Below are positions 10,859 through 20,076 of a stretch of DNA of 64,000 bases, in pieces. Every line of letters begins with the position of its first letter. The first letter of the stretch is position 1. The stretch covers positions 51,210,501-51,274,500 of the forward strand of contig CM077596.1 in the NCBI GenBank assembly GCA_039654915.1, written 5' to 3'. Source of the DNA: Aquilaria yunnanensis (Eukaryota; Streptophyta; Magnoliopsida; Malvales; Thymelaeaceae). A program made the position numbers and the translations under genes. The notes under the pieces were generated by a model, which was given only the letters and a program-made list of their open reading frames with translations, made no database searches and had not been told where the DNA came from.

Positions 10859-11407
10859 ATGGAGTCTTCTCTTTCCGCCCTACGAAAGTATTTTCCTTCC
10901 TTCCCAATAAATGTTCTTAAAAAGATTTATCAAGCTAGATGTGAACGATTCAGAGTATTTATGCACAAAGGCATTCCTGATAATGTGCGGTGGCTAATTG
11001 AAGCTAAGGTTCGTTCAGCTGGTGAAGTTCCCGAAGCGTTCTTTCCCCGTATGCCCGGCTTTGGTAAAAGCGCTTATGCCAAAAAAAGAAGAGCAAAGAG
11101 GCTAGGCGTTTGTCATAATTGTGGATGGTGGATTTGCGGCAATAAATGTCGTTCTCCAGGAGTGATCACCAGAAATCGTAATGATAGAATAAGATTCATT
11201 AAGAATGGCTTGCGTAAGGAATCTTTAGAAGATATTCGAGAGGTTCTTGAAGCGCATTCTTGCGGAATAGTGCAATTTGAGGTTGTTGGATTATGGATAA
11301 TTTTCCAAAAAGAACGAGACCGTTACAGTCTTGGGAATCTGACCCTAAACGACCCTGTTTGCCAGTTTGTGAGAAAGCTAGATGAGATGCAAATCACCGA
11401 TTCATAG
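10859..11407 (+). CDS. Small basic Cys-rich accessory protein, copy 4
   Basis: A 182-codon ORF. The ATG at 10859 was chosen because it aligns with the starts of copies 1 and 3; an upstream in-frame TTG at 10844 is not a credible plant start. All landmarks are kept: SALRKYFPSFP, MPGFGKSAYAKKRRAKR, four cysteines at 85, 88, 93 and 97 (GVCHNCGWWICGNKC) and RFIKNGLRKESLEDI. The C-terminus is of the copy 2 type (VCQFVRKLDEMQITDS). It is more diverged in DNA from the other copies than copies 2 and 3 are from each other, yet open throughout, which hints at retained coding function. Nucleic acid binding is inferred only from layout. Confidence 0.72.
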   Translation: MESSLSALRKYFPSFPINVLKKIYQARCERFRVFMHKGIPDNVRWLIEAKVRSAGEVPEAFFPRMPGFGKSAYAKKRRAKRLGVCHNCGWWICGNKCRSPGVITRNRNDRIRFIKNGLRKESLEDIREVLEAHSCGIVQFEVVGLWIIFQKERDRYSLGNLTLNDPVCQFVRKLDEMQITDS

Positions 11408-11820
11408 AAAGCATTGAAGCCATTACTGGACGCAAAGCCAGTGGAAGACGAGGATCAAAGTCGCGATTACTGTACGTACTAGCTGTCGCTTTTGAAATTT
11501 TCCTCCCCTTTCAGCGATAATGTATCCACTCCTGACATGAGCCATAGTCACGATTACTGTACGTGCTAGCTGTCGCTTTTGAAATTTTCCTCCCCTTTGG
11601 CAATAATGTACCCACTCCTGACACGGACTACTGTATATAGCTGCCACTTTTGAAATTTTCCTTCTCTTCCAACAATCACGTACCTACTCCTGACGTAAGC
11701 TACAGTAGTGACTACTGTACATGCTAGCAGCTATTTTGAAAATTTTCCTCCTCTTTTAACGATAGTGTACCCATACCTGACCAGAGTCATACTCGTGACT
11801 ACTGTGAATAGCTGGCAATA
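11408..11820 (+). repeat. Promoter-spacer module amplified ~5-fold before LOG
   Basis: Five diverged units of about 75-90 bp (starts near 11455, 11540, 11625, 11700 and 11785). Each holds ACGATTACTGTACGT-like, GCTAGCTGTCGCTTTTGA, AATTTTCCTCCCCTTT and GATAATGTATCCACTCCTGA-like segments. These are the same modules as in the single-copy spacers between the zinc-finger-like genes, so this is local amplification of an upstream promoter element. Enhancer-like activity is conjecture. Confidence 0.75.
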
Positions 11821-11867
11821 ATGTATCCATTCTTGAAAATAAAATTATTGCCTTATCTCTTCATCTC

Positions 11868-11874
11868 TATAAAT
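11868..11874 (+). promoter_or_regulatory. TATA box before LOG ORF
   Basis: TATAAAT in CATCTCTATAAATATATC, matching the CATCACTATAAAT context of the other accessory genes. It lies 34 bp before the chosen LOG ATG at 11908, implying a very short leader. An upstream in-frame ATG at 11821 precedes this box and so was not chosen. Confidence 0.55.
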
Positions 11875-11907
11875 ATATCCTCTTTTCTCACAAGAGTAAG
11901 GATAGGA

Positions 11908-12537
11908 ATGGAGAAAACCCCAACTCGTAAATCCCGAAGTATTTGTGTATTTTCTGGGGCTTTTCCTGGAAAAGATGAAGAGTATTTAAAGGCAGCCAAC
12001 CATCTGGGTAGAGTATTAGCTGAGCGAAAAATACATTTAGTTTATGGAGGAGGTAGTGTTGGATTAATGGGAGGTGTAGCATCAGCAACATCTTTAGGAG
12101 GAAGTCAAGTTTTGGGCATCATCCCTGGACCTTTGAAATTTGTTTCTAGGGGCACGATTGGAGAAGAATTAGTGGTTAAAAATTTGCAAGAGCGTGTGTT
12201 ACAAATGCTTTTAAATGCTGATGCTTTTATCGCTCTACCAGGTGGTTTTGGCACATTGGGAGAAGTCTTTCAAATTGCTTCCATGGCCCAACTTAATTTG
12301 CATAAGAAACCCATTGGGCTTTTGAATGTTAACAATTTCTTTACAGGTCTGATAGCTTTTATAGATTATGCTATGCAGAAGAATTTCATATCAAGAGTGG
12401 CACGGCGAATTATAATATCCGCAACAACTGCTGAAGAATTGCTAGATAAAATGCAAGTTTTTGTTCCTGAACCAGATCCAGCGATGATCCAGATAGACTG
12501 GACACGACAGTCTTTCCCGACCAGTTCACTTCCATAA
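11908..12537 (+). CDS. LOG: LOG-type cytokinin riboside 5'-monophosphate phosphoribohydrolase, intronless, inside retrotransposon
   Basis: This 209-residue protein has the length usual for plant LOG enzymes, which release active cytokinin base from its nucleotide in cytosol and nucleus. Seen: an N-terminal strand SICVFSGAFPG (11-21); the nucleotide-binding GGGSVGLMG (47-55); an Arg at 96 in the place of the conserved Arg of the family's HQRKAEM block; and PGGFGTLGE (111-119), with the family's PGGxGTxxE pattern and catalytic-type Glu119. QLNLHKKPIGLLNV (128-141) is also typical. Host LOG genes normally have several introns; none is here, suggesting capture of a spliced RNA. The sequence is clearly divergent from typical plant LOGs but all key residues remain. 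The ATG at 11908 was chosen as it follows the TATA box. Confidence 0.88.
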   Translation: MEKTPTRKSRSICVFSGAFPGKDEEYLKAANHLGRVLAERKIHLVYGGGSVGLMGGVASATSLGGSQVLGIIPGPLKFVSRGTIGEELVVKNLQERVLQMLLNADAFIALPGGFGTLGEVFQIASMAQLNLHKKPIGLLNVNNFFTGLIAFIDYAMQKNFISRVARRIIISATTAEELLDKMQVFVPEPDPAMIQIDWTRQSFPTSSLP

Positions 12538-13059
12538 TGGTCCTCTACTCACCCTGATGAAGTATTGTGGAAGAAAGAAGCGATCTGATCCGTTTTTCTT
12601 GTCCTTTAGTTTTATTATCAGCATTTTCTTTCGCGTTTCAGTTTTTCTTTTCAGGGAATTTCTTTTTTTATAAAATAGTTTCGTTAATGCTGATATTAAA
12701 ACCATAGGACAATGCCTTTAGGTTGGAATGGCTGAGTAAAGAGTAATTTTTATTACTCTTGAGATGCATCCTATTACGTCTACTAGGCATAACATTTTGG
12801 GGTAGTTAAGCTTTAACCTTATTTGGATGACATATCTCACAAGGGAATCTATATTTACTGAAGAAAATATTAGATGAACCTTGAATATTGATTCCAAACA
12901 TCCGTTCCCTTTACATAATTTGTCAGTGTTATTGTCATCATCAAAATTCACTCATTTTATCGAAGTCTAAATTTTTGCACTCGCCTATTATGAAAATTTA
13001 CACTTTCAAAGAAAATTATTCCAATTTCAATTGCTTTCATATAAATTTTGCTCGAGGTC
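12538..13059 (+). other. Non-coding stretch after LOG
   Basis: AT-rich, with no gene recognised. It leads directly into the tandem arrays. Confidence 0.5.
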
Positions 13060-13497
13060 CTAAGGAAAGCTCCTTAGCCTCAAAATCAATTTTCATCGTC
13101 GGGATTTTAAGGATGGAACCTTTGTCTCGAAAACAATTAACGGTAGGACTGCTCCTATCGTCGGGGTTTTAAGGATGGAACCTTTGCCTCGAAAATAATC
13201 AATTTTCATCATCGGGGTTTTAAGGATGGAACCTTTGCCTCGAAAACAATCAATTTTCATCATCGGGGTTTTAAGGATGGAACCTTTGCCTCGAAATAAA
13301 TCAATCAATCCGAGGTTTTAAGGATGGAACCTTTGCCTCAAAATCAATCAATCAATCCGAGGTTTTAAGGATGGAACCTTTGCCTCGAGATCAATCAATC
13401 AATTCGAGGTTTTAAGGATGGAACCTTTACCTCGACATCAATCAATCAATCCGAGGTTTTAAGGATGGAACCTTTGCCTCGAGATCAATCAATCATT
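13060..13497. repeat. Tandem array A, ~50-60-bp unit, hairpin-forming
   Basis: Eight to nine diverged units, each with TTTTAAGGATGGAACCTTTG followed by CCTCGA and an ATCAATC spacer. Within a unit GAGG...AAGG pairs with CCTT...CCTC, so each can fold into a small hairpin. The first units carry a TCATCGTCGGG-like spacer, the later ones a CAATCAATC spacer. It grades into the larger array that follows, with the same GAGGTT/AACCTC logic. Apparent ORFs here are products of the repeat. Confidence 0.85.
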
Positions 13498-15050
13498 CAG
13501 TCCATCTTACAACGATAGAACCTTTCCTATCGTTAGAGGTTCTAAGGACCTTTCCTTAAACCTCAAACAAACAATCAATCATTCAGTCCATCTTACAACG
13601 ATAGAACCTTTCCTATCGTTAGAGGTTCTAAGGACCTTTCCTTAACCTCAAACAAACAATCAATCATTCAGTCCATCTTACAACGATAGAACCTTTCCTA
13701 TCGTTAGAGGTTCTAAGGACCTTTCCTTAACCTCAAACAAACAATCAATCATTCAGTCCATCTTACAACGATAGAACCTTTCCTATCGTTAGAGGTTCTA
13801 AGGACCTTTCCTTAAACCTCAAACAAACAATCAATCATTCAGTCCATCTTACAATGATAGAACCTTTCCTATCGTTAGAGGTTCTAAGGACCTTTCCTTA
13901 AACCTCAAACAAACAATCAATCATTCAGTCCATCTTACAACGAAACCTTTCCTATCGTTAGAGGTTCTAAGGGCCTTTCCTTAACCTCAAACAAAAAATC
14001 AATCATTCAGTCCATCTTACAACGATAGAACCTTTCCTATCGTTAGAGGTTCTAAGGACCTTTCCTTAAACCTCAAACAAACAATCAATCATTCAGTCCA
14101 TCTTACAACGATAGAACCTTTCCTATCGTTAGAGGTTCTAAGGACCTTTCCTTAAACCTCAAACAAACAATCAATCATTCAGTCCATCTTACAACGATAG
14201 AACCTTTCCTATCGTTAGAGGTTCTAAGGACCTTTCCTTAAACCTCAAACAAACAATCAATAAGGACCTTTCCTTAACCTCAAACAAACAATCAATCATT
14301 CAGTCCATCTTACAACGATAGAACCTTTCCTATCGTTAGAGGTTCTAAGGACCTTTCCTTAAACCTCAAACAAACAATCAATCATTCAGTCCATCTTACA
14401 ACGATAGAACCTTTCCTATCGTTAGAGGTTCTAAGGACCTTTCCTTAACCTCAAACAAACAATCAATCATTCAGTCCATCTTACAACGATAGAACCTTTC
14501 CTATCGTTAGAGGTTCTAAGGACCTTTCCTTAAACCTCAAACAAACAATCAATCATTCAGTCCATCTTACAACGATAGAACCTTTCCTATCGTTAGAGGT
14601 TCTAAGGACCTTTCCTTAAACCTCAAACAAACAATCAATCATTCAGTCCATCTTACAACGATAGAACCTTTCCTATCGTTAGAGGTTCTAAGGACCTTTC
14701 CTTAAACCTCAAACAAACAATCAATCATTCAGTCCATCTTACAACGATAGAACCTTTCCTATCGTTAGAGGTTCTAAGGACCTTTCCTTAAACCTCAAAC
14801 AAACAATCAATCATTCAGTCCATCTTACAACGATAGAACCTTTCCTATCGTTAGAGGTTCTAAGGACCTTTCCTTAAACCTCAAACAAACAATCAATCAT
14901 TCAGTCCATCTTACAACGATAGCAGCTTTCCTATCGTTAGAGGTTCTAAGGATCTTTCCTTAAACCTCAAACAAACAATCAATCAGTCCATCTTACAACG
15001 ATAGGAGCTTTCCTATCATTAGAGGTTCTAAGGACCTTTCCTTAACCTCA
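13498..15050. repeat. Tandem array B, 86-bp unit x ~18, two hairpins per unit
   Basis: About 18 copies, plus one partial (near 14260), of an 85-86-bp unit starting ATTCAGTCCATCTTACAACG. Each unit holds two inverted repeats: ACGATAG-(8)-CTATCGT, and GAGGTT..AAGG-(6)-CCTT..AACCTC. Copies are nearly identical, with a 5-base loss in one unit near 13943 and drift in the last two. Tandem arrays next to the 3' LTR are a known feature of Tat/Ogre elements and can seed satellite DNA. Confidence 0.92.
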
Positions 15051-15139
15051 GGATTTAGGCGGCGAGAAGGTTTCAATGCCTAGCTAAGCCGGACGAAATT
15101 TGGTAACTAACTTTGCATACATCATGTCTCATGAAGCAT
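15051..15139 (+). other. Unique segment before polypurine tract
   Basis: It contains AAGCCGGACGAAATTTGG (15087-15104), echoing the CGGACGAAATT found in reverse orientation at LTR starts of the family. No gene was seen. Confidence 0.4.
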
Positions 15140-15154
15140 GCAAAGGGGGGCAGC
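15140..15154 (+). other. Polypurine tract
   Basis: GCAAAGGGGGGCAGC directly precedes the TGTTGACACC start of the 3' LTR, where plus-strand synthesis would be primed. Confidence 0.85.
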
Positions 15155-18100
15155 TGTTGACACCCAATTTCGTCCGACCCTTTAAAAAAAAATTAAATTA
15201 ATCTTAAAAAAATATATATTAATTAATTATTATTGTTATTATTAAAAAAAAAAAAAGAAAAGAAGAATTTTTTTTAATTCGTTAGATAGTTTAGGGGGCA
15301 TTTTGTTAGTTTTAAAATAATAGATATACACATATATATATATCTATATGTATAAAAAATTTAATTAATTAAAAAAAAATTATTATAATTGATTAATTAA
15401 TTAATTAGTCTCCCCCAGCTGGCAAATTCCAGAACAATCTGGGGGCTTCTCTCTCGCCTTTTTATCTGATCTCTCTCTCTCGCTCCCGAGAGAACTCTGA
15501 CAGGGGCTCCTTCCCCTCTTCGCCCAAATCTCTCTCTCGCCTCTAACATCTCCCACTCCTCTCCCCTCTCCTCTTACAAGACTCATCCCATCTCATATTT
15601 CTTTCACCAGCCACTCCACCAGAAAAAAAAAAAAACGTCTTTGCTTTGATTTTCCAATACCCACTTCAAAGAACGTATCTGGAGAATGATGATTTAGAAA
15701 GAAGATCTGGGTCTGAGCCTCAGCTTGAGCTTCCCTCAGAATCACCACTCTTTGCAGCTCAATCTCACGCCGCCTACTACCAATTCGTCTTCCTTCCCGT
15801 TTGCTTCTGGTTTCAGTCTTCAGAAAACATCATCATGGAGTCATCACAACCCTTCTCCTTCAGATCCTAGCTCTGAATCACGAGCTGTAGAAGGCAGATC
15901 ATTTCTCAGGGGAATTGACGTGAACAGGTTGCCCGCAACCACTGACTGTGAGGAGGAAGCCGGAGTTTCTTCCCCAAACAGCACCATATCGAGCATCAGC
16001 GGCAAAAGAAGCGAGCGGGAGGCGATAAACGGTGATGATAACGATACGGAGCGAGCTTGCTCTCGAGGAATCAGCAACGAAGAAGATGGTGACACTTCCC
16101 GTAAGAAGCTCAGGCTCTCCAAGGACCAGTCCGTCATCCTCGAAGAGAGCTTTAAAGAACACAATACCCTGAACCCAAAACAAAAGTTGGCTTTGGCTAA
16201 GCAGCTGGGACTGCGGCCAAGACAGGTAGAGGTCTGGTTCCAAAACAGAAGAGCGAGGACCAAATTGAAGCAAACAGAAGTGGACTGCGAGTTTCTAAAG
16301 AGATGCTGTGAGAATCTGACGGAGGAGAACAGCCATCTTCTCGCTTCCCCTCGCGTCCTCGCCTGCCTTTCTCCCTCTCCCTTTCCGGCCACGCTAAGCT
16401 TCGCTACGATCCGACGCTGTCATCGTCTCTTCCTCCTCGTCCTCTGCCTCCGCCGTGCCTAGCCCCGACGCTCGCCAACGACACCCAACGCTCGTCATGC
16501 CCCCTCCATCTGAGCCCGCTGTCGCCCCTCCCCTGCTGGTCGCGCTCTGTCTCCGCCTCCCGTTCGCGTTTTGCCCTCGCCGTCTCGTACCGTCTTCCGC
16601 CGCTGCGTCCCGCCCAGTCCAGCTTCCCGTCCGTGCATCGTCGTGCCTAGCAGCCCCTCCGCCGTCGTGCATCCCTCCAGCTACGTAGCCCGCCCTTCGT
16701 CGTGCCTGAAGGAAGAAAACGAAGAAAGAAAGAGGAAGAAAACGCCAGACGCGTTTTATCGTTTTGACTGAGTCAAAATTTTCATTTTTTGGGTAAAAAT
16801 TCCCGTTAAGCCCTTGGTTATCTTTATTTTATCTATCCAAGTCACTAACTCTCTTATTTTTGCAGGTTAATCATTGACAGCAGTTTTCTTTTGTTCCTTT
16901 CTTATTTTGTTTGTTTTGGTTACTCATTAAATGCAGCCATTAAATCTTCATAAATATATAACCTAGTGTGGTTGTTTGTTTTATTTATTTTCATTAATTA
17001 ATTTTTGGGATTATGCAATTTTTTTTATTTTTATATTTATTTTTTTTATTTTTTTATGCTCATATTTTCTTTATTGCCAAGTCTATTGTTTCTATTGGTA
17101 ATTGTGTTGTTCTGGTATTTATGTTGTTATTGAATTCAACTTGCTTTGGTTTATGTATGTTTTGTTTAATCTTGACTTAAAAAAAAAAAAATTTCAAATC
17201 CTAGGGATCGGTTTTCCGTTCCTCCTTTATTGTTGTCATGTAGTTGTTGGAGCTGAAATGGGTTAGTTGTCATTAGAATACTTTAATGACCTATGGGGCA
17301 ATCAAGTTTTCTAAATTCTTCTTCAGTGGTTGAGTTTCTTTTTCACCTGTGTTTGGGCTTAAGGAGAAAACTCCTAGAAAATTTTCGAAGGTAACTTTCT
17401 GGGTATTTACAGGATTTATTTATGAATGTTTTCTTTGTTGCTGTGTATTAGCAGTGAATTTAAGACCATCATGCGCTTGGTTTCTAATTAAAAAGCTATC
17501 CACATTTTTCGGATTATTCTTCTTTGACGCTGAAATCCAGCATGTTAGCCATTTCCTAACAGTCATTTATCATCGTTATAACGTCTGAAGGAAAATTCTT
17601 GCATTTTATTGGGGCTAAGGTTTCAATATTGGACTATCAAAGTTAAGACTTCAGAGAACACAGAAATTTTGTTTTGTCTATAGGACTGGGCACTAGAACT
17701 ACTGTTTGTGTTGTGTTTATTTCATATGTTTAATTGGATGTGGCGTACATGAGACATAACATGAATTATATCAAGGAATAAGAAATTTATACATATGCAA
17801 GGTCATTTCTGGTTCTAAGAATTCCAAGTGATGAAGTTTTGAGGATTGATATTTGGGGTACCGTGTGATGCTGGGTGGCTAATAACCTTCATGTGAACTA
17901 CCTATTTACTGCCCAGAGTTTGGCTAGCTTCAGATTAGAGCGCAGTAGCTATTTTTTTTAAGTTAGGCTTTAACTAAGTTCTGAGCAAAGCAAGCTATGC
18001 CCCTGCCATGTGGCCTATGTTAGATGAAAACTCCACAAGAGTTTCACGTGAAATTACTTCAACTATTTCTCCATTTTTATGAACCATTTTGCAATGAACA

Positions 18101-19175
18101 TTGTTTCATTAGATTTTTCCTTCCTTACGAAAGAAATCTTCAAACTCCAAAACTTAGTACTACATTGTTGTACTTATGCTCTTGAATCTGGGATTTAAAA
18201 AAAAAAAATTTTTTTTTGTTAAAGAGTCATTTTTTTATCACCCAATTTAAGCAACTCCTTTTAGGTATAATTTTAACTTAGTTATCCAACTTTCTATTTT
18301 GTTCCTATGAGCCACTAACTATTTCTTTTTGGTTGCAGATCAGTCCCTGATAGCAGATTTATTTCTTTGTTCTCTTTTTGTTTCCTTTCTTTCTTTGATT
18401 ATTTAACCATGTATTAGATTTAATCGTTAAATTCACTTAAAGATGTAATTTAGGATATTTATTTATTTATTTAGAATAGTTTAATTTTAATTATTGTAAT
18501 GCATTAAATGTGTATCAAATTATTAGAAATCCGTCTTAAGACGGATCATAAAATCCATGTCCAGATGATTCGGTTAGAATCCATGGCTTAGATATTAACT
18601 AAAAATTATTAAAAATAAAAATTAAATTAAATAACGAATCCTAAGACGGATCATATCCATGTCCAAATGATTCGGTTAGAATCCATGGCTTGGATATTAA
18701 ATTCCATATCCGGATGATCCAGCAGGATTTACGGTTTGGAAAATATCAAACTTTTAAAATAAATAAATTAAATAAAAAGATAAAAATCCATATTTTTACG
18801 ATATGGATTAAAATTTCACTAAATTCCGTATCCAAATGACTCGGCAGAGTCCATGGTTCGGAATCAAAATCTTCCGTGTCCAAATGACTCGGTAGAGTCC
18901 ATGGTTCGGAAGTATAAAATTTTACCCGAATTAATTACTAAAATCAACATTTTCGACTAATTCAGTTAAAATATCTAAATTAACTGAAAAGTTTTTAAAA
19001 GCAAAGTAAAACAAAATTAAAATCAATTAAGGTGCCAATTTTGGGCGCTATAACAATATTGTTTTAGCGTAACCGTACTCCCGATCCTCGAACTCTCGCA
19101 GACCAATTTTAAGGTGTCCAATCGACCTAGGTGAAACAGATTGGTGGCGACTCCAGAAAACCCGACGTTGCCACA
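15155..19175 (+). repeat. 3' LTR, complete (4021 bp)
   Basis: It starts TGTTGACACCC and ends GTTGCCACA. AT-rich U3 with TATATCTATATGTATAAAAA (about 15340-15358) is followed by a captured HD-Zip II segment (about 15400-16331), a C-rich leader, acceptor-like motifs, intron-like AT-rich DNA and the U5-like end. From 16234 it matches the 5' LTR with about 10 substitutions. A TGGCGACTCC within U5 (about 19145) repeats the core of the primer binding site. The LTR is far longer than usual, as in Ogre-type elements, and is longer than the 3652-bp solo copy at 23031-26682. Confidence 0.92.
15689..16331 (+). pseudogene. Captured HD-Zip class II gene fragment in the LTR
   Basis: The frame starts ATG-ATT-TAG (stop at 15695-15697) and is then open: [17 protein letters not shown] gives the EAR-type LxLxL repression motif of HD-Zip II proteins. 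A Ser/Thr-rich linker follows, then a full homeodomain (about 16097-16276; KKLRLSKDQ ... [15 protein letters not shown]) and the first part of the leucine zipper to TEEN. The rest of the zipper and the C-terminal redox motif are missing; the frame runs on into C-rich LTR sequence to a stop at 16460-16462. Closest family: HAT22/HAT9-like. No intron interrupts it, although HD-Zip II genes normally have introns, so a spliced transcript was probably captured. With the early stop and no other in-frame ATG it should not make protein. CT-rich DNA from 15405 may be its 5' UTR. Confidence 0.88.
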
Positions 19176-20076
19176 GTGGCGAATGGCGGTGGCGGCGGAG
19201 CGGAAGGAGGAAGGAGAACGCGTCGGAGGAAGGGAGGAGATCGTCGTGACGGCGGCACGGCGTGGGCGACGGCGGTGGCTGGACGACGGCGACGTCGACG
19301 GGATGACGGCGTGACGGAGACAGGAAGGAGTGACGGCACGCAAAGGCAAACGGAAGTGTGAAAGGGGGGAGTAAAACGGCAGACAGGAAAAATTTCTAGT
19401 GTTCTGGGAATAAGAAAGAAAGGCCAGGGATTAAGGCTGAATATTTTCTTTTTTTTTTTTAAAACGGAGCTCTAAGCTTTCTTTCTATTTTTTTTCTCTC
19501 TTTTCTCCCTGTTAACACACAGATTTGGACTCCTATTTATAGGGGAAGGGGTGCTGGACTGTTCATAATTAAAAATTAATTAAATTCAAACTTATCTTTT
19601 AATTTGGTAAAATAACAGTTTCAGTCCTTTACGTCTCTCAGACTCTGGATAAGTTCCTGAAGCTTCTGATTTTGACAATTTTGTCATTTTTCTGTTAATT
19701 TGGGCCAGAACCGTTATGTTGCCCCAAATTGATGTGACAAACTACCAAATGCTCCTGGAACTTTCAGATTTTGTCAATTTTTCCCGAAACTTCTCAATTT
19801 TGTCATTTTTACCTCAAACTTTTTAATTTTGTCATTTTTATGGAGTTTTCTTTTTTTTTTTTCAAACATACACATATACACACATATATCATTTTAAATC
19901 AAATCTTCACAAAACAAAACAAAACAAAACAAAAAAAAAAGTATTTTAAACTAATTAAAAAATTTTAGTAATAATAATAATAATAATAGTAATAATAATA
20001 ATTTTTTTTAATTAATATTTTATTTAATTTTTTTAAAATGTTTTTTTTAATGGTCGGACGAAATTAGGTGTCAACA
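19176..20076 (-). repeat. Older minus-strand LTR of the same family, left part removed by the insertion
   Basis: Its right end reads GGTCGGACGAAATTAGGTGT then CAACA, the reverse complement of the family's LTR start. Going left, on the minus strand, come AT-rich U3, a TATA box (CTATAAATAG, complement of 19533-19542) and a GC-rich leader (19177-19360). It stops abruptly at the end of the young element, so the element probably inserted into this LTR and the rest lies left of the window. The GC-rich ORFs here are not genes. Confidence 0.75.

Larger units (their letters stand above)
1..19175 (+). mobile_element. Large non-autonomous Tat/Ogre-type Ty3/gypsy retrotransposon, left end outside window
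   Basis: The element is bounded by two near-identical LTRs (1-2939 partial, 15155-19175 complete), with a primer binding site just after the first and a polypurine tract just before the second. The internal region is about 12.2 kb. The decayed gag reads like Tat/Ogre gag, the primer site matches tRNA-Arg as known for that lineage, and tandem arrays next to the 3' LTR are also typical of it. No reverse transcriptase, integrase or protease was recognisable in any frame between 5538 and 8462. The internal space carries five accessory genes instead. If both LTRs are equally long, the element starts about 1.08 kb left of the window and is about 20 kb in total. It appears to depend on an autonomous relative. 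Confidence 0.88.

Noticed and set aside
13093..13308. 71-codon minus-strand ORF
   Set aside because: Repeats the same ~18-residue phrase; product of tandem array A.
13498..15050. CRISPR-like regular repeats
   Set aside because: Units are contiguous 86-bp tandem repeats with no unique spacers, in a plant retrotransposon; it is a tandem array, not CRISPR.
15725..16462. Complete HD-Zip protein of 245 residues
   Set aside because: The apparent start is TTG; the real ATG at 15689 is followed by TAG two codons later, and the end is LTR-derived. Annotated as a pseudogene fragment.
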